5,349 bases of DNA, taken from JASFWK01 sp050049355 (GTDB taxonomy: Bacteria > Chloroflexota > Anaerolineae > B4-G1 > DUEL01). The stretch lies in assembly GCA_050049355.1 (NCBI GenBank), contig JASFWK010000139.1, forward strand, positions 1 to 5,349, read 5' to 3'. Both the position numbers and the translations under genes were made by a program. Positions 1-5,349 of the stretch are shown here, piece by piece. Position 1 is the stretch's first letter, and the number at the start of each line of letters is the position of its first letter. The notes beneath the pieces were generated by a model that was given only the letters and a program-made list of their open reading frames with translations, searched no databases and was not told where the DNA came from.

Positions 1-3
1 GGG

Positions 4-22
4 GGGCGGCGGTGCGCCGCCC
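4..22 (-). terminator. GC-rich hairpin after the response regulator gene, possible terminator
   Basis: Perfect 8-bp inverted repeat (GGGCGGCG / CGCCGCCC) around a 3-nt loop, about 30 nt past the response regulator stop codon. On the minus strand it would form a very stable RNA hairpin. The window ends three bases beyond it, all C on the minus strand, so no U tract can be seen or excluded. It could be a terminator or simply GC-rich repetitive sequence. Confidence 0.4.
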
Positions 23-52
23 GCCGCTGGTCACTCCGTTCAGATGTGGACG

Positions 53-769
53 CTACACTGAAGTCTCTTCCTCCTGCTCTTCGGGGCAGGTCAGCATATA
101 GCCAACCCCGGTTGAGGTGAGGATGTACTTCGGATCGGAAGGGTCCTCCTCAAGCTTGCGCCGCAGGTAGTAGATGTATGCCCGCAGATAATCCACGTCG
201 TCTCGATACTCGGGTCCCCAGATCTCGGTCAGCAAGTTCTCGTGCAACATTACCCGATTGGGGTGAAGAGCCAATTGACGCAACAGCGCATATTCGGTGC
301 GGGTGAGCCGTACGTTCTCACCTCGCATCTTGACAGCGCGCCGGGCGAAATCAATCTTCAGCTCTCCGCAGGTCAGTGCGGATGTGACCATCTCTTCGGG
401 ATGCCGTGCCCGCCTCAGGACTGCCTTCACCCGCGCCACAAGCTCCTTGGCGCTAAACGGCTTGATCAGGTAGTCATCAGCTCCAACCTCAAAGCCCCGC
501 AGCACGTCGTCCTCCTGGGCCTTGGCCGTCAACATAATCACAGGTACATCGGAGAATTCTCGGACACGCCGACACACCTCGTAGCCGTCAATGTCGTGCG
601 GAAGCAGAATATCCAACAACACCAGGTCCGGCTGCTCCAGGGCCACCATCTCAATCGCGGGCTCCCCGCTGGCCGCAGCGACCACCTCATAGTCCACCGC
701 CTCCAGCACGGAGCTTACGAGCCGCACCACCCTCGGCTCGTCGTCCACGACGAGTATCTTCTCATCCAT
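53..769 (-). CDS. OmpR/PhoB-family winged-helix response regulator (KdpE-like)
   Basis: 238-aa DNA-binding response regulator, full length for the family. The receiver domain spans about residues 3-118: acidic pair D9/D10 in ILVVDDEP, predicted phosphoacceptor D53 (VLLDILLP), switch T81 (IMLTA) and conserved K103 (LIKPF). The winged-helix effector domain spans about 130-227, with the LTRTEYALL segment, a recognition-helix region around 190-206 (DVDYLRAYIYYLRRKLE) and the wing ending GVGYML. Phosphorylation by the kinase encoded just upstream should promote dimerisation and promoter binding in the cytoplasm. The ATG at 769-767 lies inside the last codons of the kinase gene (8-nt overlap) and has its own AGGAGG 9 nt upstream, so the two are almost certainly co-expressed partners. 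Oddity: the loop after D53 reads LPHDIDG, where most relatives have LPGMDG, so it is one residue longer. The C-terminus is an acidic tail (EEQEEETSV). Target genes cannot be deduced. Similarity to KdpE is at domain level only; no kdp genes are present. Confidence 0.95.
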   Translation of the reverse strand: MDEKILVVDDEPRVVRLVSSVLEAVDYEVVAAASGEPAIEMVALEQPDLVLLDILLPHDIDGYEVCRRVREFSDVPVIMLTAKAQEDDVLRGFEVGADDYLIKPFSAKELVARVKAVLRRARHPEEMVTSALTCGELKIDFARRAVKMRGENVRLTRTEYALLRQLALHPNRVMLHENLLTEIWGPEYRDDVDYLRAYIYYLRRKLEEDPSDPKYILTSTGVGYMLTCPEEQEEETSV

Positions 770-2135
770 TCCCCTTGTCCTCCTGCTCCGTCAGTTCCTG
801 ACTCGGACCCTCCAGGGGGAGCGTGAAGTAGAACGTGCTGCCCTGTCCCATCTGGCTCTCAGCCCATATTCGACCTCCGTGGCTTTCCACGATGGTCCGG
901 GCGATGGGGAGCCCCAACCCAGAGCCGACGACGTGACGACCCAGGCCCGACTTGACCCTGAAGAATTTCTCGAACAGTCGATTCAAGTGCTCAGGGGCTA
1001 TGCCGACCCCCTGGTCAGCCACGCTTACGATTACCTCCTCCTCGCTCGCCTCGCCCTGCACGACCACCAGCCCTCCACCTGGTGAATACTTCACCGCGTT
1101 GTCGAGCAGATTGCGCAGCACCTGCCCAATACGGCGTGGGTCAGCGTCCGCGATGGGGAAATCGTCCGAGAAATCGATCAGGAAGCGATGCTGATCGGTG
1201 CGGTGTGCTATGTCGTCAAGTACTTCCCGGGCTATGTGCGGCAACCTCACTGGTTGCGGCTCCAGCCTCAGCAAACCGGCGTCGATGATAGATGACTCCA
1301 GCAGATCGTGGATCAGGTCTTGCAGGACGTCGCACTCCTCATCTATGATCCCCAAGAACTCTCGCTGGCTCTCGGGACCGAAGGTGGCCTCATCCATCAG
1401 CAGAGCCGTGGAGTAGCCCTTGATTGAAGTCAGCGGCGTGCGCATCTCGTGGGCGAGAGTGGAGATCAGCTCCGCCTTCAAGCGGTTCGCCTCCTCAAGG
1501 GCCTGAGTGACCTGCAGTTCCTTTCTCAGGCGTGCGTTCTCGACGGATAGGGCGATGAGATCAGCCAGGGCCCGCAAGAAGGGCAGGTCTGCCGGCGCGA
1601 AACTGTTGGGCTGAGATCGGTTCTCCAGCATCAACGTTCCGACCTTGGTCCGACCAGCGAAGAGAGGCATGCATACAGCACTCACAGCTCGATCCAGGCC
1701 GACGGTCGCTGACTTGAATAGATCGCGATTCTCCAGCCTCAGAGTCTTCCTTGCTGCAGCAACAGCCCCCGGTGTTGGATACAGTTCCGCTTGACCTGTC
1801 TCGAATGTCTTCCCGCACATGGCCTCACCGGGGACGATGTGGATTCGCATCAAGCTATCGAGATTGTAGCCCTGCGCAGCCTTAACATCCAATCGTCCGG
1901 CAGATGGGTCATACAACAGGAGAACTCCCGCCTCCGCATCCTCCAGCGTCTCAATGAGGCACAAGAGGAACTCCGAGAGCATATCCTCGAGATCCTGCTG
2001 CGTGGCGAGGATTCTCGCTATTTTGAAGATCGTCAGCAGCTTTGCGTCGCCGCCTGCCGTCTCGACTTCCCGTGACGAAGCGCGATCGGTCAGCGATGAG
2101 TCAGGCGACTTTGAAAGCACAGATTGATCGGACAT
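762..2135 (-). CDS. Soluble GAF-domain sensor histidine kinase
   Basis: 457-aa histidine kinase. Domains in order: a polar, probably disordered N-terminus (1-30); a GAF domain (about 33-199); a helical, probably coiled-coil linker (about 198-222); a HisKA dimerisation domain with the H-box STLAHEMRTPL, phosphorylated His at H229 and an E-x-x-T phosphatase-type motif (E230, T233); and a HATPase_c domain with N-box N342/N346 (RNLLDNAVKYSP), G1 DQGVGI (374-379), F-box LFEKFFRV (387-394) and G2 GSGLGL (404-409). All catalytic boxes are intact. No transmembrane segment or signal peptide is seen, so it should sense a cytoplasmic signal or a partner protein through the GAF domain. The ligand is unknown; Cys at 59, 107 and 155 are possible redox residues, but this is speculative. 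I chose the ATG at 2135 because GGGAGGG sits 5 nt upstream. A longer frame begins at 2177, but those 14 extra residues overlap the RBS and look non-coding. The gene starts 84 nt after gdhA and its stop overlaps the downstream regulator. Confidence 0.95.
   Translation of the reverse strand: MSDQSVLSKSPDSSLTDRASSREVETAGGDAKLLTIFKIARILATQQDLEDMLSEFLLCLIETLEDAEAGVLLLYDPSAGRLDVKAAQGYNLDSLMRIHIVPGEAMCGKTFETGQAELYPTPGAVAAARKTLRLENRDLFKSATVGLDRAVSAVCMPLFAGRTKVGTLMLENRSQPNSFAPADLPFLRALADLIALSVENARLRKELQVTQALEEANRLKAELISTLAHEMRTPLTSIKGYSTALLMDEATFGPESQREFLGIIDEECDVLQDLIHDLLESSIIDAGLLRLEPQPVRLPHIAREVLDDIAHRTDQHRFLIDFSDDFPIADADPRRIGQVLRNLLDNAVKYSPGGGLVVVQGEASEEEVIVSVADQGVGIAPEHLNRLFEKFFRVKSGLGRHVVGSGLGLPIARTIVESHGGRIWAESQMGQGSTFYFTLPLEGPSQELTEQEDKGNG
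779..784 (-). promoter_or_regulatory. Ribosome binding site of the response regulator, inside the kinase gene
   Basis: AGGAGG on the minus strand, 9 nt before the regulator ATG and within the final codons of the kinase gene. It fixes the regulator start and, with the 8-nt gene overlap, suggests translational coupling. Confidence 0.8.
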
Positions 2136-2140
2136 GATCG

Positions 2141-2147
2141 CCCTCCC
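2141..2147 (-). promoter_or_regulatory. Ribosome binding site of the histidine kinase
   Basis: GGGAGGG on the minus strand with a 5-nt spacer to the ATG at 2135. It decides the kinase start in favour of MSDQS rather than the upstream in-frame codon at 2177. Confidence 0.8.
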
Positions 2148-2179
2148 GCCGCAATCACCCGGGAGTTCGCGGCACAACA

Positions 2180-2213
2180 GCAGAGAGCCCTCGCGAACGC
2201 GAGGGCTCTCTGC
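2180..2213 (-). terminator. Perfect 16-bp inverted repeat after gdhA, probable terminator or 3' hairpin
   Basis: The arms at 2180-2195 and 2198-2213 are exact reverse complements; allowing for a real loop, the RNA forms a 15-bp stem closed by a GUUC tetraloop. The hairpin starts 6 nt after the gdhA stop. The minus-strand sequence after it is TGTTGTGCC, a poor U tract, and on the plus strand there is no T run either (AAGGTTC). It is therefore not a textbook intrinsic terminator. It could terminate partially, mark a processed 3' end, or protect gdhA mRNA while allowing some read-through into the kinase and regulator genes. Confidence 0.65.
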
Positions 2214-2219
2214 AAGGTT

Positions 2220-3470
2220 CTACACCCAACCCCTGAGTTTGCAGGCCTCCGCCACGCGATCCACTGCGACAACATAGGCACCCATTCGATTATGGACTCC
2301 GTACTCCTGTGCAGTCTCGTGTACCGCGTGGAATGCGGCCGTCATCTTCTTGTCCAGCCGCTCATGGACGGTCTCCAACTCCCAGTAGTAGTCGTAGGCA
2401 TTCTGCACCTGCTCGAAGTAAGAGACAGTCACCCCGCCAGCATTGCAGAGGAAGTCGGGGATGACGTAGATGCCATTTTCGAACAGGATCTTGTCCGCGT
2501 CCGGCGTCGTAGGACCGTTGGCGAGCTCAGCCACGATGCGGGCTTTGATATCGCCAGCGTTGTCGCCGGTGATCTGGTTCTCCAGCGCGGCTGGGATCAG
2601 CAATGTCACCTCCATCTCCAGCAACTGGGCGTTGGTTATGTTCTCCGCACCGGGGAAGTCGATCACCGAACCCGTCTCCTCCTTGTGCGCGATGACCTCT
2701 TTCGGATCCAGCCCATCAGCGTCGTAGATGCCGCCCTTGGAGTCGGAGACTGCGATGACTTTCAAGTCCAACAGCTCCTGTCCCAGGATGTGGGCGAACT
2801 GCCCGGCATTGCCATAGCCCTGTATGGCAGCGGTTGCACCCGTCAGCTCGATGTCCAGTGCCTTACCAGCCTCGCGGACGCAGTACATGCCGCCGCGGGC
2901 CGTGGCGTCCCCTCTGCCCTTTGATCCACCCAGCGGGATCGGCTTACCCGTGATCACGCCGGGGACGTTGTACCCGCGCGCGAAGGAGTACTCGTCCATC
3001 ATCCAGGCCATGATCTGAGGATTGGTGTACACATCAGGAGCGGGAACATCCACCTCCTCGCCAATGATGCGGCCCACTTGGCGGATGTAGACCCGGCTGA
3101 GCCGCTCAAGCTCCAGTGTGGACATCTCCTTCGGGTTGCAGATGACGCCACCCTTGCCACCGCCCAGCGGAAGGTCCACCACTGCTGTCTTCCAGGTCAT
3201 CCATGCGGCCAAGGCACGGACGGTGTCGACGGTCTCATGGGGGTGATATCGTATGCCACCCTTCGTCGGTCCACGCGCGTCGTTGTACTGGACGCGAAAG
3301 CCATGAAACACCTTCACGGTGCCATCGTCCATGCGCACCGGCAGGGTGACATGCAGTTCGCGCAGCGGCCAGCGCAGCAATTCGTGAGTCGCTGGATCTA
3401 GCTCCATGATCTCAGCGGCCTGATCCAGCTGACGCTGAGCGATGGTAAAGGGGTTTAACTCTTCCGACAT
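2220..3470 (-). CDS. gdhA: Glutamate dehydrogenase (Glu/Leu/Phe/Val dehydrogenase family)
   Basis: 416-aa enzyme, normal length for the hexameric bacterial/archaeal type, catalysing reversible oxidative deamination of L-glutamate to 2-oxoglutarate and ammonium in the cytoplasm. The N-terminal substrate domain (about 1-185) holds K70 in GPTKGGIRYHP, K94, the catalytic K106 in the family signature LPLGGGKGGV, and D146 in VPAPDVYTN. The Rossmann cofactor domain (about 186-345) holds the dinucleotide motif GYGNAG (218-223), an acidic D243 after the second strand (AVSDSKGG), and PAALENQI (293-300). The C-terminal segment LCNAGGVTVSYFEQVQN carries S350, matching the family substrate-binding serine. 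I infer glutamate rather than leucine or phenylalanine as substrate from the overall match to GDH. NAD versus NADP preference cannot be read safely. The ATG at 3470 is supported by GGGAGGA 7 nt upstream. The gene has its own promoter and a long structured leader, and is followed by a strong hairpin and a two-component system. No defects seen. Confidence 0.96.
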   Translation of the reverse strand: MSEELNPFTIAQRQLDQAAEIMELDPATHELLRWPLRELHVTLPVRMDDGTVKVFHGFRVQYNDARGPTKGGIRYHPHETVDTVRALAAWMTWKTAVVDLPLGGGKGGVICNPKEMSTLELERLSRVYIRQVGRIIGEEVDVPAPDVYTNPQIMAWMMDEYSFARGYNVPGVITGKPIPLGGSKGRGDATARGGMYCVREAGKALDIELTGATAAIQGYGNAGQFAHILGQELLDLKVIAVSDSKGGIYDADGLDPKEVIAHKEETGSVIDFPGAENITNAQLLEMEVTLLIPAALENQITGDNAGDIKARIVAELANGPTTPDADKILFENGIYVIPDFLCNAGGVTVSYFEQVQNAYDYYWELETVHERLDKKMTAAFHAVHETAQEYGVHNRMGAYVVAVDRVAEACKLRGWV

Positions 3471-3477
3471 AAGCTCT

Positions 3478-3484
3478 TCCTCCC
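3478..3484 (-). promoter_or_regulatory. Strong ribosome binding site of gdhA
   Basis: GGGAGGA on the minus strand, 7 nt before the ATG at 3470. It is near consensus and would be exposed or hidden depending on folding of the leader just upstream. Confidence 0.85.
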
Positions 3485-3538
3485 TGGTATTGTGAAATCA
3501 CCTCAGGACTTGTGTCGCACTTCACCCGTAAGTCTTAT

Positions 3539-3555
3539 TGACCGTTCTCCGATCA
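3539..3555 (-). other. 6-bp hairpin with GAGAA loop in the gdhA leader
   Basis: On the minus strand TGATCG pairs with CGGTCA (one G-U pair) around the loop GAGAA. It lies between the large leader hairpin and the gdhA ribosome binding site. It is a modest helix, meaningful mainly as part of the leader structure. Confidence 0.45.
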
Positions 3556-3573
3556 CCCTCCTTCAAGTACTGT

Positions 3574-3619
3574 CTACTCTGTAACCCGAGAGGGCTTGAA
3601 AGCCCATTCGGTTACGTAG
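3574..3619 (-). other. Long interrupted hairpin in the gdhA leader
   Basis: On the minus strand three nested helices stack: CTAC with GTAG (outer, separated by a 3-nt AGA bulge), GTAACC-GA with TC-G-GGTTAC (one bulged G), and GGGCT with AGCCC at the tip around a TTCA loop. The stem is about 18 base pairs with small bulges. No U tract follows (the next bases are ACAGTACTTG), so it is not a standard intrinsic terminator for gatB. It lies about 20 nt after the predicted gdhA transcription start. Compensating base changes in relatives would be needed to prove that it is a functional RNA fold. Confidence 0.6.
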
Positions 3620-3645
3620 GACCAGTGCCTATGTCCGCAAGTGAC

Positions 3646-3675
3646 ATTGTAGCACAGGTCCGCTCTAGCTGCCAG
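3646..3675 (-). promoter_or_regulatory. Predicted gdhA promoter (extended -10)
   Basis: The -10 box TACAAT (3651-3646, five of six consensus bases) is preceded by TGC, giving the extended -10 motif TGnTACAAT. A -35-like CTGGCA (3675-3670, four of six) lies 18 nt upstream. It sits 35-64 nt past the gatB stop, so gdhA can be transcribed independently of gatB. No hairpin with a U tract separates it from gatB, so read-through from gatB also remains possible. Confidence 0.6.
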
Positions 3676-3710
3676 CAGGTGAGACTCTTCCAGACAGAAG
3701 GACTCGGTGC

Positions 3711-5162
3711 CTAGTTCCGTCGCTCCTCCAACATCCCTCGCAACAGCTTCTGTGCCATCTGAGGGTTTGCCTTTCCCCGGGTAGCTCTCATCACCTGACC
3801 CATCAACCAACCCATCACCTGTCCTTTGCCATCCAAGTACTGCCCCACCTGATCAGGATGATCAGTCAGAACCTGTCCAACGACCTTCCGGAGGGCATCC
3901 TCGTCGGAGATCTGAACGAGGCCTTTCTGCTCAACGATCTCAAGGGGTGACTGGCCAGTGTGCCTTACCTCGGCCACAACCTCCTTGGCCGTCCCCCCAG
4001 TGATCTTGTCCGTGGCCACCAGATCGACTATCTCTGCCAGCCTCTCCGGAGGAAGGTGGAGATCGTAGATGCCCAAATTCTCCTCTTTCATCTGATGGAA
4101 GATCTCGCCAGTCACCCAGTGGGCGATAGCTTCGGCGTCCGCCTCTTCAGCCGCCGCCACCGCCTCCTCGTAGAAGTCGGCTACCTCCTTCTCGGCCACC
4201 AGCAGGTTGGTCTCGAAAGCCCCCAGGCTGTAATCCGCCTTGAAGCGGGCCCGACGGGCCACGGGAAGCTCAGGAAGCTGGTTACGCAGCTCCTCCACCC
4301 ACTCTTGACTCACTTCCAGCGGAGGCAGGTCCGGCTCTGGGAAGTAGCGGTAGTCCTCAGCGTACTCCTTGAAACGCTGAACATAGGTCATTCCTCGCAT
4401 CTCGTCCCAACCCATGGTCTGTTGGATCACCTGACCACCGCTCTCCAGCACTTCAATCTGGCGGACGATCTCGTAAGAGACAGCGCGCTCGAGTGCACGA
4501 AAGGAATTGAGATTCTTGATCTCATGGCGCGAAAGGAGCTCCGCCGATCCCTCAGGGCGTACGCTGACACTGGCCTCGAAGCGCATCACGCCCTTCTCCA
4601 TGTCACCGGAGTTGATGCCCAGGTAGACCAGAATCTCGCGCAGGGCTTCGGCATAGGTCCGCACTTCCTCGGCAGAATGCATGTCCGGTTCGCTCACGAT
4701 CTCTATCAAGGGCACCCCAGCGCGGTTGAAGTCCACCAAACTGACATTGCCCACGTGATAGAGCTTGCCCGTGTCCTCCTCCAGGTGGACGTTGTTGATG
4801 CCAATGCGCCTGGATCCCGCCTCGGTCCCTATGTCCAGATAGCCGTTCACAGCCAGCGGCAGTCCGTGTTGAGAGATCTGGTAGCCTTTCGGCAAGTCGG
4901 GATAGAAGTAGCTCTTGCGGGCAAAGCGGGCAATGGGAGGGATCTCGCAGTGCAGAGCAAGACCCGTCATCAGAGTCAGTTCCACCGCACGGCAGTTGAT
5001 CACCGGCAAGGTGCCGGGCATGGCAGTGCAGACTGGACAAACGTAGGTATTCGGCGGGAGGTCTCCAGTGTCCTCCACCACAGAGCAACCACAGAACATC
5101 TTGGAGACGGTATGGATCTGGGCGTGGACTTCTAGGCCGATGACAGGTTCGTAGCGACTCAT
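3711..5162 (-). CDS. gatB: Aspartyl/glutamyl-tRNA(Asn/Gln) amidotransferase subunit B
   Basis: 483-aa GatB, full length. In the GatCAB complex GatB binds misacylated Glu-tRNA(Gln) or Asp-tRNA(Asn), activates the side-chain carboxylate with ATP, and amidates it with ammonia channelled from glutamine hydrolysis in GatA. The N-terminal catalytic cradle domain opens with YEPVIGLEVHAQI (H13) and has the four-cysteine set C24, C26, C42, C45 (KMFCGC and CPVC), consistent with the zinc site of the family. Then come ARKSYFYPDLPKGYQISQ (81-98), HLEEDTGKL (126-134), DFNRAGVPLIEIVSEPD (144-160) and RYFPEPDLPP (272-281). The tRNA-binding helical and YqeY-like tail spans about 300-483 and ends with GWLMGQVMRATRGKANP. 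I chose the ATG at 5162 because it begins the conserved MSRYEPVIGLEVHAQ and has GGAG 7 nt upstream; a TTG at 5234 would add 24 residues but lies inside the -35 box. gatA and gatC must be elsewhere, so the three subunits are not one operon here. Confidence 0.97.
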   Translation of the reverse strand: MSRYEPVIGLEVHAQIHTVSKMFCGCSVVEDTGDLPPNTYVCPVCTAMPGTLPVINCRAVELTLMTGLALHCEIPPIARFARKSYFYPDLPKGYQISQHGLPLAVNGYLDIGTEAGSRRIGINNVHLEEDTGKLYHVGNVSLVDFNRAGVPLIEIVSEPDMHSAEEVRTYAEALREILVYLGINSGDMEKGVMRFEASVSVRPEGSAELLSRHEIKNLNSFRALERAVSYEIVRQIEVLESGGQVIQQTMGWDEMRGMTYVQRFKEYAEDYRYFPEPDLPPLEVSQEWVEELRNQLPELPVARRARFKADYSLGAFETNLLVAEKEVADFYEEAVAAAEEADAEAIAHWVTGEIFHQMKEENLGIYDLHLPPERLAEIVDLVATDKITGGTAKEVVAEVRHTGQSPLEIVEQKGLVQISDEDALRKVVGQVLTDHPDQVGQYLDGKGQVMGWLMGQVMRATRGKANPQMAQKLLRGMLEERRN

Positions 5163-5169
5163 ATGCTCT

Positions 5170-5173
5170 CTCC
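5170..5173 (-). promoter_or_regulatory. Ribosome binding site of gatB
   Basis: GGAG (within GGAGAGAG) on the minus strand, 7 nt before the ATG at 5162. It supports this start over the longer frame. Confidence 0.7.
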
Positions 5174-5206
5174 GGCGGCGGTCTCGCGGTAGCTGCCCAA
5201 CGGCAC

Positions 5207-5234
5207 AGTGTACCATTGCCCCCACCGTTGTCAA
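5207..5234 (-). promoter_or_regulatory. Predicted gatB promoter (sigma70 type)
   Basis: Perfect -35 box TTGACA (5234-5229), a 16-nt spacer and the -10-like TACACT (5212-5207, four of six consensus bases). The expected start near 5200 gives a short leader of about 38 nt before the gatB ATG. The -35 box coincides with the first possible upstream start codon (TTG at 5234), which argues that the longer reading frame is not translated. Confidence 0.7.
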
Positions 5235-5303
5235 GCGGATGAGCGAACGGGGTATTCGAAGCGGAAGAAGGCCCTCACATCAACCCCCGGATTGAGCAAA
5301 GCT

Positions 5304-5319
5304 TAACGAATTCACGTTA
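5304..5319. repeat. Small inverted repeat TAACG-n6-CGTTA upstream of gatB
   Basis: Five-base arms around AATTCA, lying 70-85 bp upstream of the gatB -35 box in an AT-richer patch. It could be an operator half-site pair for a regulator of gatB or of an unseen neighbour, but such short repeats occur by chance. Confidence 0.3.
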
Positions 5320-5331
5320 TTGAGGACAATA
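5318..5331. repeat. Small inverted repeat TATTG-n4-CAATA upstream of gatB
   Basis: Five-base arms around AGGA, abutting the repeat at 5304-5319. The two adjacent dyads make the AT-rich patch near the window end look like a regulatory region, possibly belonging to a divergent gene beyond 5349. Confidence 0.3.
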
Positions 5332-5349
5332 GGGCATCTTGACTCAGGA

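Larger units (their letters stand above)
3471..3639 (-). promoter_or_regulatory. Long structured 5' leader of gdhA
   Basis: If the promoter at 3646-3675 is used, transcription starts near 3639 and leaves about 169 nt before the gdhA ATG. The leader contains a long interrupted hairpin (3574-3619), a 6-bp hairpin (3539-3555), a weaker pairing of GACTT with AAGTC (about 3508-3535), a small GTGA/TCAC hairpin (3493-3502) and finally the Shine-Dalgarno sequence. I could not match it to any riboswitch class I know, and no convincing leader peptide is present. It may control translation or transcript elongation, or merely be structured. Start site and function are inferred. Confidence 0.45.

Noticed and set aside
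242..826. 194-codon plus-strand frame antisense to the response regulator
   Set aside because: It mirrors the regulator gene, has no recognisable domain and no convincing ribosome binding site.
2136..2179. Search for a promoter between the gdhA hairpin and the kinase
   Set aside because: TTGTGC at about 2177-2172 has no acceptable -10 at 16-18 nt spacing, so no promoter is called.
2124..2924. 266-codon plus-strand frame antisense to gdhA and the kinase start
   Set aside because: It runs through the gdhA 3' hairpin and the RBS of the kinase, shows no domain, and is a shadow of gdhA.
3563..3607. Possible 14-residue leader peptide (MGFQALSGYRVDST) in the gdhA leader
   Set aside because: There is no Shine-Dalgarno sequence before its ATG, the start codon is buried in the large hairpin, and there is no run of regulatory codons such as repeated Glu or Gln.
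3620..3710. Search for an intrinsic terminator right after gatB
   Set aside because: Only 4-bp stems (CTTC/GAAG, CTGC/GCAG) without U tracts were found, so no gatB terminator is called.
3574..3810. 78-codon minus-strand frame overlapping the gatB end and the gdhA leader
   Set aside because: It is out of frame with gatB over conserved gatB sequence, has no family similarity, and runs through the predicted gdhA promoter and hairpin.
3960..5135. Long open frame of 391 codons on the plus strand, antisense to gatB
   Set aside because: It lies entirely opposite the well-conserved gatB gene, its translation resembles no protein family, and it is the kind of open antisense frame that GC-biased coding sequence produces.
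5163..5234. 24-residue N-terminal extension of GatB from a TTG at 5234
   Set aside because: The TTG is part of the perfect -35 box, the extension is not GatB-like, and a good RBS precedes the ATG at 5162 where the conserved protein begins.

Overview
The window reads as ordinary chromosomal DNA from a free-living bacterium with moderately high GC. All four genes lie on the minus strand, so transcription runs from high to low coordinates. The GatB, glutamate dehydrogenase, GAF-type histidine kinase and KdpE-like regulator sequences together have a Chloroflexota-like flavour. That assignment is an impression from protein style, not a demonstrated placement. There are no mobile elements, CRISPR arrays, tRNA or rRNA genes, or signs of recent transfer.

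Layout in transcription order: (1) 5163-5349 is an upstream region with a good sigma70-type promoter (perfect TTGACA -35 box) and two small adjacent inverted repeats. (2) gatB, 5162-3711, encodes subunit B of the Asp-tRNA(Asn)/Glu-tRNA(Gln) amidotransferase and is complete. gatA and gatC are not in the window. (3) 3471-3710 is a 240-nt intergenic region with an extended -10 promoter followed by a predicted leader of about 170 nt. The leader carries a long interrupted hairpin and a second 6-bp hairpin before a strong ribosome binding site. (4) gdhA, 3470-2220, encodes a complete hexameric-type glutamate dehydrogenase. (5) A perfect 16-bp inverted repeat at 2180-2213 follows the gdhA stop and is probably its terminator or a 3' end processing or stabilising hairpin. 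(6) A two-component pair follows: a soluble GAF-domain histidine kinase (2135-762) whose end overlaps the start of an OmpR/PhoB-family response regulator (769-53) by 8 bases. A GC-rich hairpin lies beyond the regulator at the window edge.

Functional reading: GatB consumes glutamine-derived ammonia and releases glutamate. GdhA interconverts glutamate and 2-oxoglutarate plus ammonium. The kinase/regulator pair is a cytoplasmic signalling unit of unknown input placed directly downstream of gdhA, with no obvious promoter of its own. A link between the pair and nitrogen metabolism is inference from position only. I see no convincing undescribed system. The part most worth checking is the structured gdhA leader.
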